Of a DNA stretch of 64,000 bases, positions 55,569 through 64,000 are shown piece by piece. Every line of letters starts with the position of its first letter. Positions within the stretch are counted from its first letter, which is position 1. The notes below the pieces were generated by a model that searched no databases, was not told the origin of the DNA, and saw nothing but the letters and a program-made list of their open reading frames with translations. Source of the stretch: Trileptium ribeirensis (Eukaryota > Nematoda > Enoplea > Enoplida > Thoracostomopsidae); the NCBI GenBank assembly GCA_030248225.1, contig JASANE010010140.1:1-64000 (forward strand), given 5' to 3'. The position numbers and the translations under genes are program-made.

Positions 55569-57051
55569 CATAGATTTTACAAAATCGTTTTGAAATTGCT
55601 TCACAATATTTTATGTATAGGTATTACTAGCACGTTTTTGAATTGAATTATCGCTATCCTAACTTACCAGCTCGCAATGATGGCGTTAACGCCTAATGCA
55701 AACCTCGGTACGCTGACTTTCCGGATACCAGTATGCTACTTGTTCATAAACTTTGTTGTTGTTGCTGTTGGAATCTTTAAACGTCGCTGTCTAGCACGGG
55801 AACGGCTGCACTGATAAAAATGTTTGTTACCTGCGTAACACACAGTTGAGACCCTAAGTGGGAGGATGAGTGATGGTATCAGTTTTTCGATCCGATACCT
55901 GTGCGTAGTGCGTAGTTATAGAACATCATATTTGTGACACCAATGCGAAAATTGAAACATTTGGAGGGAAGTGGTGGTTGGTTTGTCTAACATTGTTCTT
56001 GGTGGAACTCAGTAAACACATTTACAACCTAACAAAAAACCTGGCGCAAACCCCTTTCCAAAGTGAAGTTGTGGGGGAAACAAACTATAAAAATATTCGT
56101 TCCGGTGTCCTACATGGTGTCTCGAGGGAGATGAATAAATTTCCCCCGTGCGCATAAAATGTAAGCTAAGTATTTGTCGTGGTCAAGTTTTTGTTATTCT
56201 GAGTGTATCAGTATATACAATTATTTCAAAACAAAATTTTTTTTGTAAAAAAACATTTCGCGAAAGACACGATATATAGAAAACTCGGCCCAATCCCAGT
56301 TGGGGGGGAAAAATTATTTTACGCTTGCTATAGCACCCATCTTTTGGAAACTATGCCCCCATAGTCTCTGTACCCCCAATCATCTCTCACCCCCAAAAGA
56401 GATCACTTCGTGATCAGGTTCGCCCCTTTTGGAAACATAAACCTTGATGTTGAACTCATTATTCTATGATTTAGGATGGGTTGCTTTTTGGCTTTTGGAG
56501 GCTTTTTTTCAAACTTAAGCCGCCTTCGCTTCGCTCAAAAATTCTACCCCCCCTTAATCCCCCATGGGTAAAAAACGTCCGCTCTTTCGATTTAGAATGG
56601 TTTTGAGGCTCTAGGGTCAAAGGGTAAGTCCCCAGGGTACCCCTAAAAAGGGGTTTTTCAAAAAATGAACATTTTAAAAAGTGACGATTTTTAGAAAATT
56701 GACTATAACTTTTGAAAGGAGTGATGGATTTGGATGAGGTCTTCACCATACAATGTGGAATTTAATAGGCTTTCATATGATAACAAAAAATCGTTATAAA
56801 GTTTAGTGATGGGGAAGTTGGGGCAATGTGGGTAAGTGATGCAGGGTAATTCCGTAATTATGGAAAAAAATGAAAAAGTTTTTTTCGTAATAACATGGAC
56901 ATATTATATACCGTTAGACGCGGAATGACGAGAGGAGTTGAATGGAGGCAATTTCGTTGCAAAATTTTGATATTGTAAGAAATTATGGGCAAATACGTGA
57001 ATTTATAAAAAATTAAATTTGAGAAATTTGCTTTGTGGGAGTAACAGCTTA

Positions 57052-57083
57052 GTGCGGGGGGTTCGGGGGGCGGCAGCCCCCCG
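57052..57083. other. GC-rich hairpin in Merlin element
   Basis: The sequence ggggggcggcagcccccc forms a perfect stem around a short loop, directly before the left TTAGGC array and about 150 bases downstream of the transposase stop codon. It may end transcription or mark element structure. A function is not shown. Confidence 0.6.
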
Positions 57084-57086
57084 ACT

Positions 57087-57160
57087 TAGGCTTAGGCTTA
57101 GGCTCAGTCTTAGGCTTAGGCTTAGGCTTAGGCTCAGTCTTAGGCTTAGGCTTAGGCTAA
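57087..57160. repeat. TTAGGC array, left, inside the Merlin element
   Basis: Runs of TTAGGC are separated twice by TCAGTC, giving a higher-order unit of about 24-30 bases. TTAGGC is the telomere repeat of nematodes. The array lies between the 3' end of the transposase and a GC hairpin. Confidence 0.9.
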
Positions 57161-57226
57161 GTATATTTTGCTATTGACTATTAGAACATTATTGACTATT
57201 ATAGACAAATGCAAGATATCTTACAT

Positions 57227-57870
57227 TTATAATGGATAAAGAGCATGTAGTTGAGCGAAAAATTCCCCTTGAGGATTGTCTTTAAATTGTTGTCGCCAGG
57301 TATATTCCTTCAAATAACGATCAAACAACTGCGGTTTCACTCCACCACGTGTTCGGATAGATTCTTTGAGCCGGGCCCACAATCCATCGATGTTCTGTGT
57401 ATGTACGGTATGATCAGTGGGATTTACAAATTGTCTATTATGACGATTGACAGTTTCGTGCGTGTAGAGATGTGGCCGTGGAAGGGCACGTAAACCGTCA
57501 ATGTAGGTACGAAAGCTGTCGGTTAGGATTCGGGTTCCAGGTAAAACATGTTGAATAATTAATGGGATTACTGTTGGAATTTGTCGGTTGTTGACTGGGA
57601 AGAGAAGACACCTTTGAGAATGTCGCTCGATCATACCAAGAACCCAGCCATGTTTTCGTCGACGTAAACCACGATGATATTTTTGCCGAAAAAAAATAGA
57701 TTCGTCAATCTCAACGTCAACACCAGGGCCTCCCAATCGCAGATACTGCCAGTAGTCCTTGTCGAATGCAACCGCAATATCTCGGCAATAGTTATACCAA
57801 TCGGTGACGGTATTTTTACTAACATGTAATTGCTTTTGAATCCATGTTGTAGTCTGTTTGTCGATGTAGG
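57227..57870 (-). CDS. Merlin transposase, helix-turn-helix and DDE core (exon 2)
   Basis: The segment opens behind a TTAATTCAAG acceptor with a helix-turn-helix-like stretch (QKQLHVSKNTVTDWYNYC). The ISXO2-like catalytic domain follows: VEIDES (first Asp), RRKHGWVLGMIER, PGTRILTDSF (second Asp), VNRHNRQFV, HTQNIDGLW and YLKEYTWRQ. Most relatives have Glu where this copy has Asp in NIDGLW. The open frame extends well upstream of the first Met-like codon, so the N-terminus comes from the segment at 58248-57940. The product would cut and insert the transposon at its inverted repeats. The stop is at 57229-57227. Confidence 0.9.
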
Positions 57871-57939
57871 CTTGAATTAATAAAATAAAATATTATTAAT
57901 TAATATAATAAAATTGCATTTCCAAGAGAAATGTGATGA

Positions 57940-58248
57940 CTAGCGAAAAAAGATCCTTGCCGGATCGAATATTTTTTCGACAAGTGGGGTGATTTGAACA
58001 TCGCCATTCCCAGCGTCACACCTACCGAAATCTCCACGCTTTGCTAGGTAACAGGGTTGGCCGCACTCGCAATCCTTGTAGTTAGCTAATAAACGTCGTC
58101 GAACTAGGTGCTTGAGAGTTGAATCATTATCAATAGTTTGTCGCGCCAGTTCAGTATACGTTATATCGAGGTCTCGAATATTATTAATCTCCACAATTTC
58201 GTTTATAGGAATTATTGTGAATTGCTGATTCTTGTGACGTCCGGGCAT
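57940..58248 (-). CDS. Merlin transposase, N-terminal segment (exon 1)
   Basis: ATG at 58248-58246 begins MPGRHKNQQ. A zinc-ribbon-like cluster (CECGQPCYL ... GRCDAG) lies in the second half, as in IS1595/Merlin transposases, whose N-terminal ribbon binds DNA. The frame closes at TAG 57942-57940. An AT-rich gap of about 70-100 bases with a plausible acceptor (ATTCAAG at 57877-57871) separates it from the catalytic segment. The gap is either a short intron, although I see no strong GT donor, or a small lesion. Confidence 0.75.
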   Translation of the reverse strand: MPGRHKNQQFTIIPINEIVEINNIRDLDITYTELARQTIDNDSTLKHLVRRRLLANYKDCECGQPCYLAKRGDFGRCDAGNGDVQITPLVEKIFDPARIFFR

Positions 58249-58326
58249 TATTTATTTATCTAAAAATAAAATTAACCTTGGCTTAGGGTTTAGTAAAGTA
58301 CTGTACCGGCAAACGCAGGCGAGGAG

Positions 58327-58382
58327 GCTTAAGCTTAGTCTAAGAGTTAGGCTTAGGCTTAGGCTTAGTATAAGGCTTAGTC
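58327..58382. repeat. TTAGGC array, right, inside the Merlin element
   Basis: Several TTAGGC units with variants (cttaagcttagtctaag, ttagtataag) stand upstream of the transposase start. They have the same orientation as the left array, so the two form direct rather than inverted subterminal repeats. Confidence 0.85.
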
Positions 58383-59055
58383 GTAAACGGAAAAAACTGT
58401 GAAAATGAACTGCAAGGCGGAGCTAGGGCCGACAATTGTCTGCCGTCCCTGATATGTGAAGAACGACAAGTCGGAGAGGTCTGCCAATGGCACCAATCGA
58501 CTCAGGAGGGCGGATTTAGTATAAAAGATGTCATTTCAGAAAAATTCCATGGTTGGTTGAATTACTCCCCCCAACTGGGATTGCGCCGAAAACTCTTAAC
58601 TATCCAAGCAGAAGCCTCAACATACATAATTACACAATGGTTAGTTCATTGCACAAAAAGAGTCCAGTCTCACTGGTATCTGTTGAAGGATTGTAATGAT
58701 ACGAATCTTTCTGTTGCATTTAAGTTTCAAGGATTAATTTTAAGCGCTAGAAAGAGCTACACGTAGAACATAAGCCACCGTTTATTAAAAATTAGTAACA
58801 AATAAACAAGACACCGTTCTCAGTACCGCGAGTGGTTTAAGCACTGTAAGCACCAGTAATTATGCCTTTACTACACCCCGTTCCTGTAATATTTTGACCG
58901 ATTCTTTCGGGCTAAGCCACCGAAATTTTTCTGACAACGTTCTTGCTCCAAGTTTAACTGCCAGGTCATGTATTTGAGCGCACTATTATTCTAAGTAGTT
59001 ATCTGACAGATTAACGTTAAGTTACGGCTTATCTACTGCTTTTCCCCTTGTGGGG

Positions 59056-59290
59056 TTCGTAAGTATAGTCACCGGACGGTTGACCCCGCACGTTTATATG
59101 ATTACCTTTACCTCGTGCTTAGATTACACTAATACGTCCCCTAAAGCCAATAGTATCCGGACTGCTTACTGATGGATTCTACTACTCTAATGGTGCTCTT
59201 GTATGTTGGTACGTATGGTCACCGGACAGCTGACCCCGTACGTTTATTTAATTACCTTAGCCTAGTGTCTTAGAATTACGCTAATTACGT
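59056..59290. repeat. Direct repeat pair, about 80 bp, spaced 151 bp
   Basis: The block gtcaccggac-g/a-g-ttgaccccg-cacgttta-tat-attacct at 59066 recurs at 59218 with a few differences. It is followed in both by a tag-rich segment ending in acactaat/acgctaat and tacgt. There is no coding frame. Confidence 0.7.
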
Positions 59291-61078
59291 GCCGATTATA
59301 TTGAGTTATAACTAGTTAGTAGCGGTCGATTACTCTGTAGTTTCCCTACAATTCTCCGGCCCCCGAACAGCTGGCCGAACCGGCGTTCAGTAAAGAATCG
59401 TTTCAATAAGTTAGTCACTCTCAACACGAACTCGTCTTTGGTGTACCCATTTAACTTGTTTTCCCACTTAACTCCACGGGATTTACTCAGAAGTAAGGGT
59501 TATTCTCTTTGAAGCCACTATGGGAGGACCGTTATAATTAGGCTAGCGCTCGTGCTATTCGTATGCCACTCAGAGTTTTATAAAGGAATATTACTAATCA
59601 AAATTAGGTACTATTAAAAATAATTAATTGTGAGGTCTCTAAGCCACTCAACGTTAATTCTTTAACCCGCAAAGTACAAAACAACGAATTAAGGCACTGC
59701 TCTTGTTACTCATATACTCTCCAAAAACCGGCGCAATTCTTTACACGCTTTGCGTTAAAACCGCAGACTCGATATCGTATTCAAGACCGCTGGTATAACA
59801 CCAAAATCGTAGCATTCGTATTGTAAAACTTTAAAAAACACAACAGACGACAAAAACGCCGATTAGAATTAGCTAAATAAGCTATTTTAAATTAAAACCA
59901 AAGAAAATCGTAATAATATAATACTCGCATAATTCTTTATGTACCAAATTTAAAAGAGGAAAGCCAGAACTATTGTAGCAACAGATCAGCGTGCTTATTT
60001 ACGCTAAGATTATTTAGAAGCTGGAAACGCGTTGTTTGCGACGCTAACACTACCAAGCGTTCATCAAAACTAAATTAAACAACAAAAGATGAAGCTAACA
60101 TGTTAGTTATTAGTACAGTGTACAAATTAGCTTAAAACGAAAACAAAAGGAACAGAAAAGAAAACAAAAGGAAACAAATGGGTGGAGGGATATGATAAAC
60201 CATTTGGTGACAAGACGTGGATTTTAAGAAATTTTGTGATTTTGGGGAGGGTTTGCGCCTGGATTCCCTCCTGTAGCCTAGTTGAGGCCCAACAATAAAA
60301 ACCATTGCAACGACGAAAATAAAGCAATTGAAAACAAGTTAGGTACGTAACCCTATCAAGCAGTCAATTTCAAATATTTAAGGATTTTTAATTGACTATC
60401 TTTGGCGATTAGGCCAGGACGACTGCGGCCCCCCACGTGTATAATATATGGATGAGATGAAACAATTAAATGTTATATGTTAAATATTAGCTATTTGCTA
60501 ACACGTCCACGATGACCGGTGTGTCGATATCCAAAATGCAGACACTATGCCAACAAGCATACGTGGGCGACGTTAAATATCCCAGAGTAGCGGGTGCTCT
60601 GAAATTCTTTCAGAACTCACATTTTTCCCCAATTTTCTTGCAACTTTTCCAATTTTCCAGCAATTTTTTTCAGCTTTGCCCAATTTTTACTTTAAATTTA
60701 ATACAAAATACATTTTTACTCTAAATTGCGCGCGAGCCTTCGGGACGGTAGTGGAAATTGTGGAGTCTCATATGAATCAAAATACCTCTTTGGGTCAGAT
60801 CGGTGATGCCCAAGTCCAAGCGCTCAGGGCGAATAATGCTCTGTCCCCCCGCTGTACCACGATTCCGTCACTATGGCACCCAGACGACTCCGGCTTCCCG
60901 TGCTCCCGGGTGGGCTTAACGCCGAGCTACGGAAGAGGTTAGCTTGGCACGCCGCTGGCGGGTTATCCATAGTGTTCGTACTGGGCCTTACTTTGCCTCA
61001 CGTGACAGTGATATGATGATTCTTAGAAAGGCGGTCAACCCATCGGCCTGCTAACAGGTTGTAGGGCTGACCCGCACT

Positions 61079-61130
61079 CAGGGGCGTAGATCAAGGGGGT
61101 CCGGACCCCCCCCCTCAGATTTTTAGAGGT
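61079..61130 (+). mobile_element. hAT-like terminal sequence, single end
   Basis: The sequence caggggcgtagatcaagggg followed by a GC-rich inverted stretch (ggtccggacc) resembles the CAGGGGCGTAG-type inverted-repeat end of many hAT elements. No matching right end with an 8-bp duplication was found, so only one end is called. Confidence 0.45.
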
Positions 61131-61514
61131 GGGATTCGGCAGTACAGCGGACCCCCACCCCAAAATTTTTGACCTACTCTGGCTAAAAAAATAAACACGA
61201 CGTCCAGCATGTTTTCACATTAGTTGATACAAGTGAGGAAGCAGGGAGTGTTTCATTGTTTAAATACGTAAAAAGTGTATAATTTCTGTGTGAAACACGA
61301 TTTGCAGAAATTTTGCGGCGACCATACGTGATACCACTTGCAAAACTTTTTGCCCGTTTGAACAGTTTCAATCGATCACGGCTGCTCAGTGTGTGTGGTA
61401 CCCAATATGATGAATCTCGATAATTCCCTACAGGCATTTACCTCGAATGCATCTACGCATATATATATGCAATAACGGGACGCAGCTGCATGGCGCAACT
61501 TCCTAACATCATCC

Positions 61515-61745
61515 CCATACGACCCCGGCTATCATAACCTCAAGGGTGCACCGTGAGTTTTGAAATTTTGTCACTTTTCTTGGTCAGATCCAAGAAGCTA
61601 TGGAGCTTAGCAGGCCGCAGGCGCGCTTCACGAGGTGTGTTTAGACCCCGCCCGATTGGTTGCGCACGTGTCTAGTATTTTGTTATGACTGCTGAGGTCC
61701 CCCAGGGATGTCGACATCGAAACCTGCTCACAGGTTATAATGTCC
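61515..61745. repeat. Repeat family D, copy 2
   Basis: It matches 39590-39835 through cccatacgaccccggctatc, taacctc, ggagcttag, gcgcttcac, gttgcgcacgt and tgaggtc. An extra segment lies between the second and third blocks. Same orientation, no ORF. Confidence 0.65.
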
Positions 61746-64000
61746 AACCGATGTTCCCTATACTAGTCTTAAGGAAGTTGTTTTGTTTTCCTTAAGTTTA
61801 AGTGAGATTGCGTGATAATTCAGGTTTGCAATGTAAATTTTGGGTTCAACTCGGTTAAGTTATTATCGAACACTTCAGCCGTTTGTAGCCTAAGTGGCCC
61901 CCACAGGGTTTCGATATTCCCTGAGAGTTTAACGTCGGACGATCTAGTTAGTAAGTTGACAACTTTGTTTCATTCCTGTGTGAGGGTAAAGCATTCCGAA
62001 TAAATTTTATACTTTATTTGGGTGTGACAATTTCACGAGTGAGTTCGGTAGATGATTTATAGATGATTTTGTGGATCATTTTCGCCATAATTCCGTTACT
62101 CTTGCATACAAACATTGATGGCGAAAGGCACGTGTCAGGGATTGGGATATTCTCATCCGCAGGCTGTGGCACTTGGGATTGGCCAGTCCACTCGGACACA
62201 CTTATCGCGCTGCCTAATCGAATAACGCGGGACCCGATTGATTACCTTAGAAACTTACATTTCAACTTTATGTATAATAGCGGGTAAAGAGCGAAGTTGT
62301 TAATACAATGCGTTAATGGTAACACAATAGAGTAGCTGCACCATCAGGGGAATTACATGGGGCTCGGCATAAGTTGGGGTCTACTCCTATTGATGGGCAC
62401 AGAGCGAGAGTGGGCCCAACTAGACGGGACATCAGAAATCTTTATCCCAGCGCTCCCAATACTAGCGTCGTTCATGCGGCTATGGGTTCCAGAACAAAGA
62501 CTGATGTGTTTCGAAGCTCGCTCGGCGCAGCGCGCGGCGCTACCACGGTGCACGGAAGAATGATGTGCACGCGAGTCACCACAAAGTCTGCGTGGATAAA
62601 TTCCTACGACTATGGAGTTGTATTTAAATAATAATTCATCAACTACGACGCGGGTAGGGGTATAGTTAGGGATTGGGATGGTGCAGCTCGGTGCGTGAGT
62701 ACGGGCACAAATCAATGTAAGGTCACAAACATCAGAGTATGATACCGAACAATGCATGATCATAAGCACGAAGATATGATAAGAGACAGTGTATAGTTAT
62801 AATGATCGCATCGGGTGCACTGCAATTATGCGTAGGCTAACAAATCCTGAATTGAAATGTGCGGCATACTCAGGACCGTCAGATATGCAGAAACTCCGTC
62901 CGGTATACGTCCTAGCCTGTAAAATTTCCTAACGTCCTTATTGAGCTTTCCACATTGTTTCCCCATTAGAGCAGGTTTTGTACCCTATGTGAACTACGAC
63001 GGTTCCAACGGCTAACCATATGCTAGGTGACGTATTATCCTTAGTTTACTGAGACACAATACCCTAGCAGCATTACCTTCGGTTAAATGTATCCTATCTC
63101 CCAGATAGAAATTTTGGCTGCCGCCCCCCTCTCTACAGAAATCAGCAAATGGTTGTTGTGCGGCGATGAGATTAATTTCGGTGGTGAAACGCACCCTGAC
63201 CTATATTATGCGAGCGGGGGCGCGGTTTGGAATACTAGGAGGGGTCGCCCCTACCTACAGTGTCAACGGCCTAACCGAGTGGGGCAGGTTGGTGCCATTC
63301 TTGGCGATCTCCTAAGCGACTGGCGATATCCTATCTCTTATTTTGACGGGTGATACCGGCTGTCCACCGTAAGGGCTTGGTTTGCACTCTGGGGTACGTT
63401 TAGCATTCAGGTAGGGGGCACGGGACGCTCTAGGAGTCGGCCCATATTTCGACAGATGTCGTAGTTTCATAGGCATAGCCTGCTCAGCCTGCCGGTTCGT
63501 TAGACCAATGGGGCACGGGGCATTTTGGCCTGGAACGCGTCTGCGTCCATTCTGGTTGGCGTTTCTTTGTTGGTTTCTTTCTCTCTCCTTTGACCCTTCT
63601 TTTGTCTTTTCCCTACAACTTATCCTATTGCCTTAGTGTATTGTGTACGCTGCAGTTGTACAGCGTCTCGACTGCACTATCGAAATTGTACAGTCGAGTT
63701 ATCATCGACATTTTAGTCGATTCTCTTTAAATGTGTACAGTCGAGTGGCTAGTACGGAGGATTCTGCAGCAGGCTTAAACTCCCCGTGCAGGATCAAGTC
63801 TGAAAACTGGAAAATGGAATAGAGAAAGAGAAACAAGGAGAGAAGTGACTCGGGGCATACACATAGCCTGAAGGGCAACCAGATATAAAACAAAAACACG
63901 GATAATCTCGGCGATCAACTCGTTCCAAATGATAAACGGGGCTTTGCACTTGCTCGATTTGAGGCCAAACCGGTTCAAGCAAAAGGGGGGAGTTTTCTTT

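Larger units (their letters stand above)
56287..58587 (-). mobile_element. Complete Merlin (IS1595/ISXO2-like) DNA transposon
   Basis: Terminal inverted repeats of 21 bp bound the element: GGCCCAATCCCAGTTGGGGG on the left, and GGCGCAATCCCAGTTGGGGG reading inward from the right, one mismatch. The 8-bp direct repeat GAAAACTC flanks it exactly, at 56279-56286 and 58588-58595, the size made by Merlin and bacterial IS1595-family transposases. Inside are the transposase segments on the minus strand (58248-57940 and 57870-57227), two TTAGGC-rich arrays and a strong GC hairpin at about 57054-57083. The intact ends and duplication suggest fairly recent insertion. Confidence 0.93.
58596..64000. other. 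Right end of window: non-coding, repeat-bearing
   Basis: No gene is supported. The stretch holds the direct repeat pair at 59056, a purine-rich run at 60140-60180, the family D copy at 61515, a hAT-like terminus at 61079, pyrimidine-rich sequence at 63555-63620 and a gtacagtcgag motif repeated at 63686 and 63735. A frame at 62374-62631 (plus) and one at 62353-62769 (minus) overlap and show no recognisable domain. Confidence 0.4.

Noticed and set aside
57087..57160. True telomere or chromosome end
   Set aside because: The array is short, interrupted, and lies inside a transposon bounded by inverted repeats.
62353..62769. Overlapping open frames on both strands
   Set aside because: No domain in either. 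Overlap of frames on both strands points to low stop density rather than a gene.

Overview
The window is metazoan nuclear DNA, most likely from an invertebrate. It is AT-rich and intron-rich, and holds one conserved host gene in a dense background of transposable elements. The host gene is a ZNF207/BuGZ orthologue on the minus strand, spread over nine recognisable exons from 52497 down to 18647. All nine exons join in one reading frame. Introns run from about 0.4 to 9.7 kb and carry most of the repeats. The short terminal exon was not found. The mix of LINE (CR1/L2-like), Merlin, hAT, BEL/Pao and Ty3 elements fits an invertebrate. TTAGGC arrays resemble the nematode telomere unit, but they sit inside a transposon and do not identify the species.

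Region 1-7550 (plus strand) is the most unusual part. It holds the 3' end of a decayed Ty3/gypsy-type pol (RNase H, then integrase). Where many relatives carry a chromodomain, an ING-like PHD finger follows. Two long ORFs come next. The first (808 aa) opens with a DEDDy 3'-5' exonuclease domain of the RNase D/WRN type, with all catalytic positions present. The second (763 aa) has two Cys/His zinc-binding motifs, a basic stretch and a coiled coil. It overlaps the first in the -1 frame, so the two may be one product. I found no LTR that bounds this block. That the three parts form one element is inference.

Region 7551-18646 has no supported gene. It holds a GC-richer block, degenerate repeats, a tandem-module repeat, and a hAT-type element with perfect 8-bp target duplications. 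That hAT copy is itself interrupted by a 179-bp solo LTR with its own 5-bp duplication.

Region 18647-52497 is the BuGZ gene. Its introns contain a second hAT copy, several copies of a ~375-bp terminal-inverted-repeat element, a decayed BEL/Pao reverse transcriptase fragment, a 152-bp tandem duplication, a (TA)n tract, a foldback element with TA duplications, and several unclassified repeat families.

Region 53185-58595 holds a 5'-truncated, internally deleted CR1/L2-like LINE with a MITE inserted in its endonuclease. Next comes a complete 2.3-kb Merlin (IS1595/ISXO2-like) transposon with 21-bp inverted repeats and 8-bp target duplications. Region 58596-64000 has no recognisable gene, only repeats and one hAT-like terminus.
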